From Penium margaritaceum (taxonomy: Eukaryota; Streptophyta; Zygnematophyceae; Desmidiales; Peniaceae), in assembly GCA_023375785.1 (NCBI GenBank), contig SZWC01000088.1:157036-221035 (forward strand): DNA of 64,000 nucleotides, in the 5' to 3' direction. Positions 34,724-43,764 of the stretch are shown in pieces. Positions within the stretch are counted from its first letter, which is position 1, and every line of letters starts with the position of its first letter. The notes beneath the pieces are model-generated. The model saw only the letters and a program-made list of their open reading frames with translations. It was not told the origin of the DNA and searched no databases. The position numbers were made by a program, and so were the translations under genes.

Positions 34724-35107
34724 TCAAGCGAATCCAGTCCAGACGCCCTCTGCGCATCCGCTTCTCCGAAGCTACTGCTGTTGAGGCTGTTGCTGCTGCT
34801 GCTACCGCTGCTGCTGTTACTGTTTCCCTCTCATGGCACCACTCACACCGCTGGCCTGCTCCCACTCTCTCGGGGACCGTGGAGATGCGAGCTCACTCAC
34901 CGCCTCCTTGTTCAGCTCCAGTGATGCCGACGCTCTGAACTCATTGCCCGATTTTGCTGAATGCAAATCAGTCACACCCACATCCCCCAGATGGTTCTCG
35001 CCAGTTGGAGCTGCTCGGATTTCTCCCTCTTTTGCATCCTCCGGCATCTACCCCTCGAGGAGTGGCAGCCAATGTCCATGCTTGGAGAGACCAGTAACCT
35101 TGTGTGT

Positions 35108-36273
35108 TCAACGGATATCCTCGTCGAACGTGACATTGTGACTCTTCACGATCTGCTGCCTCCGTGGATCAAAGAGCCGGTACGCCTTGCTCCCGTTCTG
35201 ATACGCGATGAAGATGCACCGGCGAGTCCGTAGTTCCAGCTTGTCCTGTCCCTCCCGTGCCCATACCATAGCATGTGTAATACAACCAAACATGCAGAGG
35301 TGAGCTGCAGCTGGCTTCCTCCCATTCCACACTTCTTGTGGCGTCTTCCACACCTTGGACTCTGCGTCTTTTAGTGGCTTTGTCAGCATCAGGTTCATGA
35401 TGTACGCTGCTGTCCGTGCAACCTCCGTCCAATACTTTTGCGCAAGGCCGGCATCACTCAACATAGACCGGACCATGTGAGGATGGTGTGGTTTGTCCTC
35501 TCAGCGACGCCGTTCTATTGCAGAGAATTTGGCATAGTTTTCTACCACACAATCCCCTTTCTTTTCATCCATGCCAAGCAGCCCTCGTACTCGCCACTGT
35601 TTTCGCTTTGGAACACCTTCACCTTCAACTCCGCTTGCTGCTCCATTGCTGTCATGAACTCCTCCATGCATAACAGCATATCACTTTTCTTCTTGATGTC
35701 GTAGAGGTACAGTTTGCGGCTATGGTCATCGATGAAGGTGTCGAAGGAGCATGCCCCACCAATGGAGGGCACAAGTGGTCCACACACATCTCTTTGCACC
35801 ACCTTCAACTTTGCCAATGTACATGTCTGTTTGCCATCAAATGGCTGCCGTGCCGCCTTGCTGGCCATGCACAGCTCGCACACGGCATTCTTGGCTGTGT
35901 CGATGCTCTTGATCTCAAGACCTCGCACCACTTCCTTCTTTTCCATGACCCTCATGGTTGAGGGATCGATGTGACACAAGCGGCAGTGCCACAGGTCCAA
36001 GTTCCCACTGTCCTTCTTTGCGAGGTAGGCAACATTGGAACCTATCCGGCTGCCAAGGATCTTTGCACGGAGCAGGTACAAGTCGTCCTCTCGCTTTCTA
36101 CGTACAATCACCTTGCCGTCCCCCTCCTTCCGGATGATAGCCTCCTTCTTGTTGAAGAGCACATTGAGTCCCTTATTGGTAAGGCTGCTCAATGAAAGAA
36201 GATTTGCCTCAATTTTGGGCATGTGGAGCACATTGTGCATTGTTCTCGTAACAGCCTTCCCATCCACATCCAC
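35108..36273 (-). pseudogene. Copia C integrase region (fossil)
   Basis: The minus strand reads LDLWHCRLCHIDPSTMRVM and CELCMASKAARQPFDGKQT (the HHCC zinc-binding start), VVQRDVCGPLVPS and FIDDHSRKLYLYD of the DDE core. The C-terminal part from 35476 reads NLMLTKPLKDAESKVWKTPQ and YRLFDPRRQQIVKSHNVTFD. It is broken. Confidence 0.85.
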
Positions 36274-36291
36274 CTTGATGTGAATGTTACC

Positions 36292-37200
36292 TTAACCAAA
36301 AGCCAACTCTGTTTTGCCATTGGCCACCTTCGTGCATCGCTCCAAGGTACCATAGGTGAAAAATGCTGCCCACTTGCATTGCGTGTGGCGGCCCAATCTG
36401 GAGTCAATCACGGTGACTCCTGGATCTGTCAATTCTGTGGACTCTTGCACCATCATTGTGTGGTCGTCCTTCTTTCCTGCCTTCCCCAGGTGGTCCAACA
36501 TTCTTTTGGGACAGTTGCGTACATAGTGGCCTTCTTTGCCACACACGTAGCACTCCCCCTTCTTTTCACATTTCTTGGTGTCCTGCCTGGCATCCATTAC
36601 CTTCTTGCCTCCTCCTCCACCTTGAAGGCGGACAGCATAGGCAGAACTTGATGTTGCCCACTCTCTCTCCCACCACGCTGCATCCATTCATTGCGGACGT
36701 CCAAAGCCACCTTCACGTACTTCAGATCATCGGTGGACCAGCCACCTAAGACGCTGATCATGGGAATCCAACTGTCTGGCAAGTCCAGGAGGAGGATCAT
36801 GGCTTGCAGCTGAGGGTCCACCTTCTATCTGGCGGCTATGCACTCGGCATTAAGGGACCGGATCTGTTGCAGGATCTCCATGATGTCTTCTCCTTCATTG
36901 GCTTGGAGGGTCACGAGCGTCTTGAAGAAAAAGAGCTGGTTAACGAGGTTGCTGGACTGGTAGATGGTACAGAGCTTCTTCCAGGCCTCCGAGGCCTCTG
37001 TGTATCCTTGAATCAGTGTGTATTGCATTAGGGCTAGTGCTAACACCAACAAGGCAAGCGCCTTCTTGTTGTGCTTCTTGTACTTGTCCACTTCCAACGG
37101 TGTCGTAGTGTCTGGAGATACTTTTTCTTCACCCTTGACTAGCTCAAGCAGTCCCTTGTCATCGAGGTACACCTCAAACCGCCACCTTCACAAGGGGAAG
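36292..37200 (-). pseudogene. Copia C gag, zinc knuckle and protease region (fossil)
   Basis: Gag block of the UBN2 type (37172-36825): EASEAWKKLCTIYQSSNLVN and EGEDIMEILQQIRSLNAEC. The zinc knuckle CYVCGKEGHYVRNC lies near 36570-36530. The protease-like VIDSRLGRHTQCKWAAFF follows. It is broken. The order matches copia. Confidence 0.85.
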
Positions 37201-37306
37201 CTAATCCCATCAAACTTTGAGACTGGGCCAATGCTCTCTTGCTCGGTCGTTGTCATGGCTTACGGCGGTAGCGTAAAAGTGGAAGACCTAGGGTCCTTCT
37301 AGGCAC

Positions 37307-37321
37307 GTGGGCCCATAACCC
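37307..37321 (-). other. Primer-binding site of C (anticodon-arm type)
   Basis: Plus-strand GTGGGCCCATAACCC is identical to the anticodon arm of plant initiator tRNA-Met. On the coding (minus) strand the element thus has GGGTTATGGGCCCAC, two bases inside the 5' LTR. The 15-base exact match makes chance unlikely. Confidence 0.85.
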
Positions 37322-37323
37322 TT

Positions 37324-37816
37324 TGTTAGCACTAGTGGATGTAGAAGCACCCTCAGGGATTCCCAGCTCTCATTCATACACGCTACCAATGTTTGGAGAA
37401 GCCAATGGACACTAGTGGTGAATAGTGTGGAGCACAAGGACCACGCATGTGAGTGGAAAGAACACGTCGCATTCAGGAGAACTGAATCAAAAAACATTTG
37501 TGTCGCTTAGGACAGTGATGTTACATCAAGTCCTTATATCCTTTGATCTAAGTTTTCCAATGCATCCTAGCACACCCCAATCGGAGCAATAGAGCCCCTG
37601 CTATAGCTGCAAAGTTACCCTTAGTGGTGCCGTCCACCTTGCCTTGTGCGCTAGGCAACCGGAGGCACTTCGACGGTGACCTGTCGAAGCGCCTATCCCT
37701 GCCCAGAAGTCAAGGAGAAGTTCACCCTGGTCAAGGAAAGTCTTCTGATTTCTTCCTTCATGAGCCTGATGCATTTGGGGCTCATTGGAGAAGAACTCGG
37801 ATCACTGGCGGTGATG
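37324..37816 (-). repeat. 5' LTR of element C, partial
   Basis: Begins TGTTAGCACTAGTGGATG on the plus strand and stays similar to 32375-33100 up to about 37816; the outer part of the LTR is not there. Confidence 0.8.
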
Positions 37817-37887
37817 GAGGCTGATCATAGAAACTGATGCAAGATGCAAGGGAGAGATATTCTTAATATTAATTCCTCTTGTTCACT

Positions 37888-38527
37888 ATTGTAGGACGGT
37901 TCAAGAATGCCATGTGCCTTCTAGAGTATGATCCCTGGATACGTTGTAGGATGACCCACTTATACTTTGTATCATATGATTTATGAACTATGGGTATACC
38001 ACGTCGATGAATGGATAAATTGGTCGCTTTGTTTATTTGGCTTAGTCGGAGATCATGAGTTTGAACCTCGCCCCATGTTTATATTGGTTGCAAAGGAAGC
38101 TTCCAAGAAAGAAAGCCCGTAGCTTCTTGGAAGCTACGAGCTTCCTACTGGTCTGCCACGTTGGCACTACCATACTTATGTGTCAAGTCCAACAACGCAA
38201 GCCCTTTGGCTCAAGCTATCAGGTAGGAATGTGATTTTGAGTTCTGAGAATGGATACCAATCTATAAATAGAATTGCCTGCATCTTTGCAAGCAAGTCCT
38301 TTGAAAGTAATTCCTAATCCTTGCTTGATTCCCTCTTGTGTAGTGATGACTTGAGTTGTTCTTTAGATGTAATGCTAAGGTGTTTGTACTTTTGAATATG
38401 GAGTGTATGCCTTATTAGATTTGGGATGAACAACATAAATAGGTAAGGGAAGAATGTGTAACAACCTTTGTGAACCTTTTGGTTCTGTAACTTCTTTGCC
38501 AGAGGATTTTTAGCTTAATAGCTAACA
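37888..38527 (+). repeat. LTR family 1 copy, probably the 3' LTR of B
   Basis: About 640 bp, similar to 3064-3697 and 27929-28571, and in the same orientation. A purine tract GCAAGGGAGAGAT (37846-37858) stands about 30 bp before it, as a polypurine tract would before a 3' LTR. Its place right after element C fits the 3' LTR of B separated by the C insertion. No matching target duplication was found, so a solo LTR is the other reading. Confidence 0.65.
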
Positions 38528-39817
38528 TCGTGCAGTTTGGATGGGGGTTGAGGAGTGGATAGACAGAAGAGATGGCGTGACAGCAACAGGAGGAACCCGA
38601 TAGGAAACACTGGCAGTAGAATGGACAAGAGTTGAAGCAGAAGCTACTGCTCATCCTCCCCTCCCAACTGAAGGTTGTCGATCTAATAGCAGGCCAGAGG
38701 AGGCCATTAGGATGCAGCGAAGGACGGGAGCGGGCAGCGGGTTGAGCTGTCCACTTTGGGAATAAGGCAGCGATGATAGGCGGTGGTGGGACAGGTGGGA
38801 GGGGAAGGGAGGGAGTAGAAAGAGGTAGGAGGGAGGTACAGGCATGAACAAGAATGTCCTCAAGAGGGGATTAGAGTGGGTTGGTGGACATAGGAGTAGT
38901 TGCAAGAAGTAGAGGGGGACGGGATCAGCAACGGGAGGTCATTGGGCCAAGGATTGGCACTAGTGGCACGGCTACGGGGGCATAGTAACAGGGACATGAG
39001 AAGTTGTCATAGGAGTAGCAATAATCACTTCTTCCAAGTAACAAAATGGTCTTTGTAGTAGGAGTAGCAACAGTAGCAACACCCCTAAAAGTAGCAATTC
39101 TGTAAACAAGAAAAGTAGGAGAATCGGTGGCCAAATCAATAGCAATAACATTATCCATTGTGGTATCCAAGGCAGCAGCACCAGCATCAGCCCAAAAACC
39201 AAAAGCAAGGAAACTCCAGTGCAAACATCGCCAGGTAGGCAGCTAGGAGAGGAGGACACTAGAAGAATAGATTGAGGAATTGCACCAATGAGGCAGATTG
39301 GGGTTGATTGTATGGAGCACATGTGTTGCCACCACTCCGATACTTGTGGATCCCAATGGGGATGGTAGATGCAGTCTGCACAGCTATGGATATTTCCTTG
39401 GAATAGTGCACTAAACGTCGCCGTGTCCCTGCTCTTATACATGTTTATTAGCCTTTTTTTTTTTTTCATGCAGCCAACGAACAACATGGCTCGGATGAAG
39501 ATTAGGTTTGTCTATTGTGCGTCCATTTTTAGTAGGGGGAGTTGGAGGTGTTCTGGAAAGTGCCTAAGGCCCACAAGCGCCTTGCTGGGTTTCCTCCTTC
39601 GCCATGCCGGTTGGGTCATTGGGAGAAGAGGCAAGGGGTGTAGCAGTCATTGACCAAGTGTTGTCGAGGAAAAATTTCCAAGGCGTGCATTTCCTTGGAT
39701 TACTCCTTGGTATCCCTCAGCCTGCAAGTACTAGCACAGTTACAAGCAAAGCAACCGACCACAAATCAACCAAGAGATTCCTTGGTCTTAGGGAAAGGCA
39801 CTTCCCCAGTTTTTTGG
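38528..39817. other. No gene recognised
   Basis: 38650-38900 is G/A-rich with AGGTGGGAGGGGAAGGGAGG-type purine runs. 38985-39200 has many GTAGCAACAG-like words, giving Leu-rich frames on the minus strand that look like by-products. A poly-T run lies at 39454-39466. Nothing matches a known family. Confidence 0.4.
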
Positions 39818-40548
39818 TGTTGGTGCTAGTGGGTGTGGAGGCATCCTCAAGGATGCCTAGCTCTCACTGATGCATGCTACCAATATTTTGGGGCAGCCAA
39901 CGGACATCTTTGGTGAAGTGTGTGGAGCACAAGGATCACGGATGTGAGTAGGCAAAACACGTCACATTCAGTATAACTGAATCAAAACACATTTTTGTTA
40001 CTTAACATATTAAAATTATATCAGATCCTTATAGCATGTGACCTAAGCTTTCCAACACATCCAAGCACGCCCAAATCAGAGCAGTAGAGCCCCTGCTACA
40101 GCCGTCAAAGTAACCCTTGGTGGAGCTGTCCACCTTGCCTTGAACTCTAGGCAATGGGAGGCGCTTCGATGATGACCCGTCGAAACGCCTTTCCTCGCCC
40201 AGAAGTCAAGGAGAGTTTCACCCTGGTCAAGGAGATCCCTCTAGTTACTTCATTCATGACCCTGGTGTATTTGGAGCTCGATAGAGACAAACTCAGATCA
40301 CTGGCAGTGGATTATCCTGCCACCCATGGCAGGTATCAGATTCCACCCGTCCAACACCCAAATTTCGTACTAGGCAAACTTTCTGAATACTCGCTCAACT
40401 CGACCAATTCAAAGCTCTATCCTGCATGGAAAAATCCAAGGAATCCAAATCATACCTAATCTGTCAGATTAGGTGTTTGACCAATTCTCAGTGGTCGAAC
40501 CAGGTTGTACGATCAACGGCACTCATGGCAAGGGGCACACCATGTCAA
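39818..40548 (-). repeat. Solo LTR, family 2 (element C family)
   Basis: About 731 bp, similar end to end with 32375-33100, and with no interior on either side. The flanks TTTGG (39813-39817) and ATTGG just after the LTR differ in one of five bases, so they may be its target duplication. Solo LTRs arise by recombination between the two LTRs of one element. Confidence 0.8.
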
Positions 40549-41310
40549 TTGGTTGAATGATGGGAGAAGGAACCTTGAAAATAGAGGAGAATTGGTCGTT
40601 TTGCAGGTGGAAATTCTCCACCCCTTCCAACAAAAATCACCTAGCCTCCTGTAGTGAAGAGGAATCTTAGAGGAACTAGGAGGATGAAGAAGAGATCTTC
40701 AAGAGATATTTAATGTATTTTTTTATTCTTGAAGCGGATACGTATATACATCGTACCCCCTATGGAATTTTTGCTGCTGCTGCTGCTGCTGCTGCTTCTG
40801 TAGCTGCTCACTGCACTGTATATTTCATGTTGCCGCTGGAACCATCACACAGTTAATTGCAAGAGTTTTCCTGCTATGAAAACCAATGTAACATGTTGTA
40901 TCTCTAGATTCTACACTACGGTTGTTATCGGAGTTGGCAGAATGGCGTCCAGAGCTCACTTGAGGGATTTTTCCCTTTGTGTCACTCTGGGGAAAATTGT
41001 CATCAACAACCCGTGCAGGGAAACTTGAATGTTTTGAGTCTCCAGAGGCCCATTTCCGTTTTTGCCTCGCCTTCTTATTCAGGGTCCAAAACGAAGGAGG
41101 TATTACCCCAAACTCGTGAGTTTTCACTACCCTTCCAGTTTCAAAACTCGCATTTTGACCTAAACGGACTCGAGTTTTGTTTTTGACACGTCGGTACAAA
41201 ATCTTCTCGTGCGAGGCACAATCGGTGGTTTTACACTGACTTCTCTCGTGCGCCCCTCCCTCTCACTGGCTTATCCAATCCCTCGTCCTCACTCACTCTC
41301 ACAAGCGAGG
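40549..41310. other. Spacer with a CTG repeat, no gene seen
   Basis: (GCT)n with seven to eight units lies at 40769-40794. A stretch of mixed sequence follows; the minus-strand frame of 124 codons (40825-41199) has no recognisable domain. Confidence 0.45.
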
Positions 41311-41312
41311 AG

Positions 41313-41533
41313 ATTGAGCAAGGGCAAGGGCACGAGGCCATGAGCCTTGCCCTTAAGGCCCTTGTGGCCTCTCAGCTCAATCGAGCACCAGCTCGATCGG
41401 CGGCTGGTGGCTCGCTCGTGGATGGCCGGCCGGTCACCTGACCGGCCGCCGGCCAGCTGGTAGCCAGCGGGTGGATGGCCACCAGCCAGCCTTCACAATA
41501 GCATGGGGTGGCTGCGAGCCACCCCCTCGCTAT
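41313..41533. repeat. Second palindrome cluster
   Basis: Several inverted repeats stand side by side. An outer ATTGAGC/GCTCAAT pair (41313-41319, 41375-41381) encloses a 10-bp stem AAGGGCAAGG/CCTTGCCCTT (41320-41329, 41345-41354). A 9-bp stem GGCCGGTCA/TGACCGGCC with a 2-nt loop spans 41428-41447. A nearly perfect 16-17 bp stem with a 3-nt loop spans 41498-41533. It is GC-rich and shows no coding signal. Confidence 0.8.
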
Positions 41534-42190
41534 CGCAAGGTAGGAGGCAAGACGATTTGGCGGTTGATGGCGTGGTGGATGGTAAACATGAGAAGATGGA
41601 GGCCAGAATAACATCGTTGTAGCAGGAAGTTGGAGCGTAGATGGGGAGAATCAATGAGCAGTTGGAAGTGTGTCCAGACTGGGGGCTCGTAGGCATCAAC
41701 TTCCAATACGCAAAGATTTAAGTAGAATACATGGCAATTTCCTAGGCGTTGCGGGCACATGATTTGAGCAGCTTATGCCGGACCTGGCCCTCTTTTGCAG
41801 CCACCCGCAACACCTCTACTACCAAGGTGGATCATGTTGTGTGTGCTATATTAAAAAAGAGTAGCGCATCAGGAGGACCCCATCAGCCATTTCCTCTACG
41901 TATCGGCATAGCAGGACACACTTGAGGTGGTGCAGGCCGTGATGGCAGGGAAAGGCCGTGTATTGGACTTACCTAGACAACACGTACCTACTGGGTTTGG
42001 CACAGTAATTGAGTACATGATTCATGATGTCGTAGGAAGGGTTGGTGGCAATTGGCATCCAGGTCCTGCTCCACAAGTGCAAGCTGTTTCTTCCAACATA
42101 GGTGATGTGTTGGTGGGAGGCATCTCAGAGCTGCAAGGAAGACTGATGTTAGGAGAGAGATGGACGGGAGAGTGTCTGAGAGAAATTCAT
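41534..42190. other. Spacer downstream of the Penelope-like RT, no gene seen
   Basis: Frames on both strands are short. The plus-strand frame 41927-42397 (156 codons) has no domain and overlaps the end of the minus-strand RT, so it is probably a by-product. It may include the 3' flank of the Penelope-like element. Confidence 0.4.
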
Positions 42191-42196
42191 AATCAG

Positions 42197-42229
42197 CATA
42201 CCGGTTTTTGCCGGGTGGCCTTCATCAGT
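42197..42229 (-). ncRNA. Possible degenerate hammerhead ribozyme core
   Basis: On the minus strand, about 150 bases after the RT stop, the sequence reads CTGATGA, then AGGCC, ACC, CGGC, then AAAAACC. Hammerhead cores have CUGAUGA, a stem II such as GGCC..GGCC, then GAAAC. Here stem II is partly kept but GAAA appears as AAAA. Penelope-like elements are known to carry hammerheads. As it stands it would not be active, and chance similarity is possible. Confidence 0.3.
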
Positions 42230-42380
42230 GCCTTTGAGAAAAGCTACACAGACAAAGCTAGTCAAATACTAGCCAGGGGTCTATCTGTGAAGCGTGAGAA
42301 TAAGGCAAGGGTTCTAGGTTTTACTCGGGGTTCTTCTCATGAGTCTAAGACCCGTATCGTGTCCGGTGTCTTACTGGTGG

Positions 42381-43672
42381 TCACCCATCAAGCCTAGAGG
42401 TCCCAAGGTAGGTCCTAATTTTTCTAGGAAATCTCCATGCCAAGATAGCACGGCCCGAGAACACGGACGCATTAAAGTGCTTGAGTCGACGTGAAAAACG
42501 TCGTAGATGTAGACCTAGATTTAACCCTTTTGCTCTTGGGGTGAGGAGAGTTTTTAAAACAAGAGGTCGTGCATTGGTCGACTGTGAGACGGGAGGGTTT
42601 TTGTGTTGGAGTCGCAAAATTTCTTCTTGGCGATGGGTGTGAAGAACCTGTGAGAAGATAGGACGGAGAAAGTTATGAGGGTAGCCGCGTGCTCGTAGGC
42701 GAGCAAAGAACTTCCATTTTATGTCGAGGAAGTCTTGGGCGGTCGATGTTCGTAGAAGGTAACGTCGAAGCTCAGAGTGGATGAACGCTCGTAGGAAGCT
42801 CCGGGTATGGTAGCTGTGAAATTGTAGGTAGAGATACTTGTTCATGGAATTCTGGTATGTGACCACATCCATAACTTGAGTTCTCTCAAACATTTTTCCT
42901 TTGAAGAGTGTGAGGTCGAGGAAGTCAATGCTAGTGGTTGAGATATCCCACTTTAGCTTGATGTTTTTGTCGATGCCGTTGCAGGTGGATAGGAATGAGA
43001 GGAGGTCTTCATGGCTGTCCGTCCAGAGGATAAGGCCGTCGTCAATGTAACGTCGGTGAAGCAAGGGTTTTGTTTTGCACCGACGAGTAACTTCATGGTC
43101 CAAAAAGCTCATAAACAGGATTGCAAAGGCAGGGGCTGTGTCTGTTCCCATTTCCGTGCCCTTAATCTGTTTGTAGGTTGCACCCAAAAAATCCACATAC
43201 GAGTTGTTCATCACCCATGATAGGAGTTGGATGACAACTGGTGCCTTAGGGTGCTGTGCTTGATGGAGAAGGCCTTGGATGAAGTTGAGTGCGCTGGAGA
43301 TGGGGATGCTCGGGTACAGTGCTACCACATCATATGAAGCATGGATCACATGTGGAGGCAGGTTGACTGACGTTGTACAAGAATTTGTAATTCTGAGTCC
43401 AGCCATTTTGAGACATTAGTTGTGATCCAGCTGTGGCAGGCCGCTATTGGTCAACCAACATGTGGAGTTTTGTGAATTTTAAGAAGACAGTAGAAGGTAG
43501 CAGGTTTCCATCCTCCAGCTGGTTCTTGGAGAAAGAAGTTCCAGAGAGAATGTGGAAGCATGCCAAAGGTGTCACAGCTCTCCTTGATGGCAAGGAGTTG
43601 CTGCTTGATGTTGTCGATTTTGCACTGAGTGGCCAAGTATGTGGTGCTGTCTAACAGATGGGACATCGCCAT
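42381..43672 (-). pseudogene. Penelope-like element reverse transcriptase
   Basis: Minus-strand RT of the Penelope-like group. The upstream part (43672-43451) reads FYCLLKIHKTPHVG, the K-I-H-K motif at the start of Penelope RTs. The main block of 341 codons (43406-42381) has YDVVALYPSIP (motif A), IKGTEMGTDTAPAFAILFM (motif B), RRYIDDGLILW (catalytic YIDD) and TTSIDFLDLTLFKG. It then reads MNKYLYLQFHSYHTRSFLRA and RRYLLRTSTAQDF, and ends LAWRFPRKIRTYLG. These together are specific to the group. No GIY-YIG endonuclease is seen after it, so it may belong to an endonuclease-less branch. The two parts lie in different frames and the 5' end is missing, so it is a broken copy. Confidence 0.85.
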
Positions 43673-43764
43673 CTACATAGACCCCACGATCGAAGAGCCT
43701 GACAACCCAGTCGCATGGCTTGACTGGGTAACTACAAATCCTCTTTTTGATGGGTTCTCTTTTT

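Larger units (their letters stand above)
32375..37816 (-). mobile_element. Copia LTR retrotransposon C (fossil), nested in B
   Basis: Ty1/copia element on the minus strand. Its 3' LTR is 32375-33100 and its 5' LTR 37324-37816. The interior runs gag (37172-36600), zinc knuckle and protease (36687-36292), integrase (36273-35108), RT (34723-33775) and RNase H (33768-33274). A polypurine tract AAGGGGGAGAT (33111-33101 on the minus strand) touches the 3' LTR, and an exact anticodon-arm primer site lies at 37307-37321. It is fairly complete in layout but has several breaks. It looks younger than A and B. Confidence 0.9.

Noticed and set aside
41927-42397. 156-codon plus-strand open frame
   Set aside because: No domain; it overlaps the end of the well-supported minus-strand Penelope-like RT.
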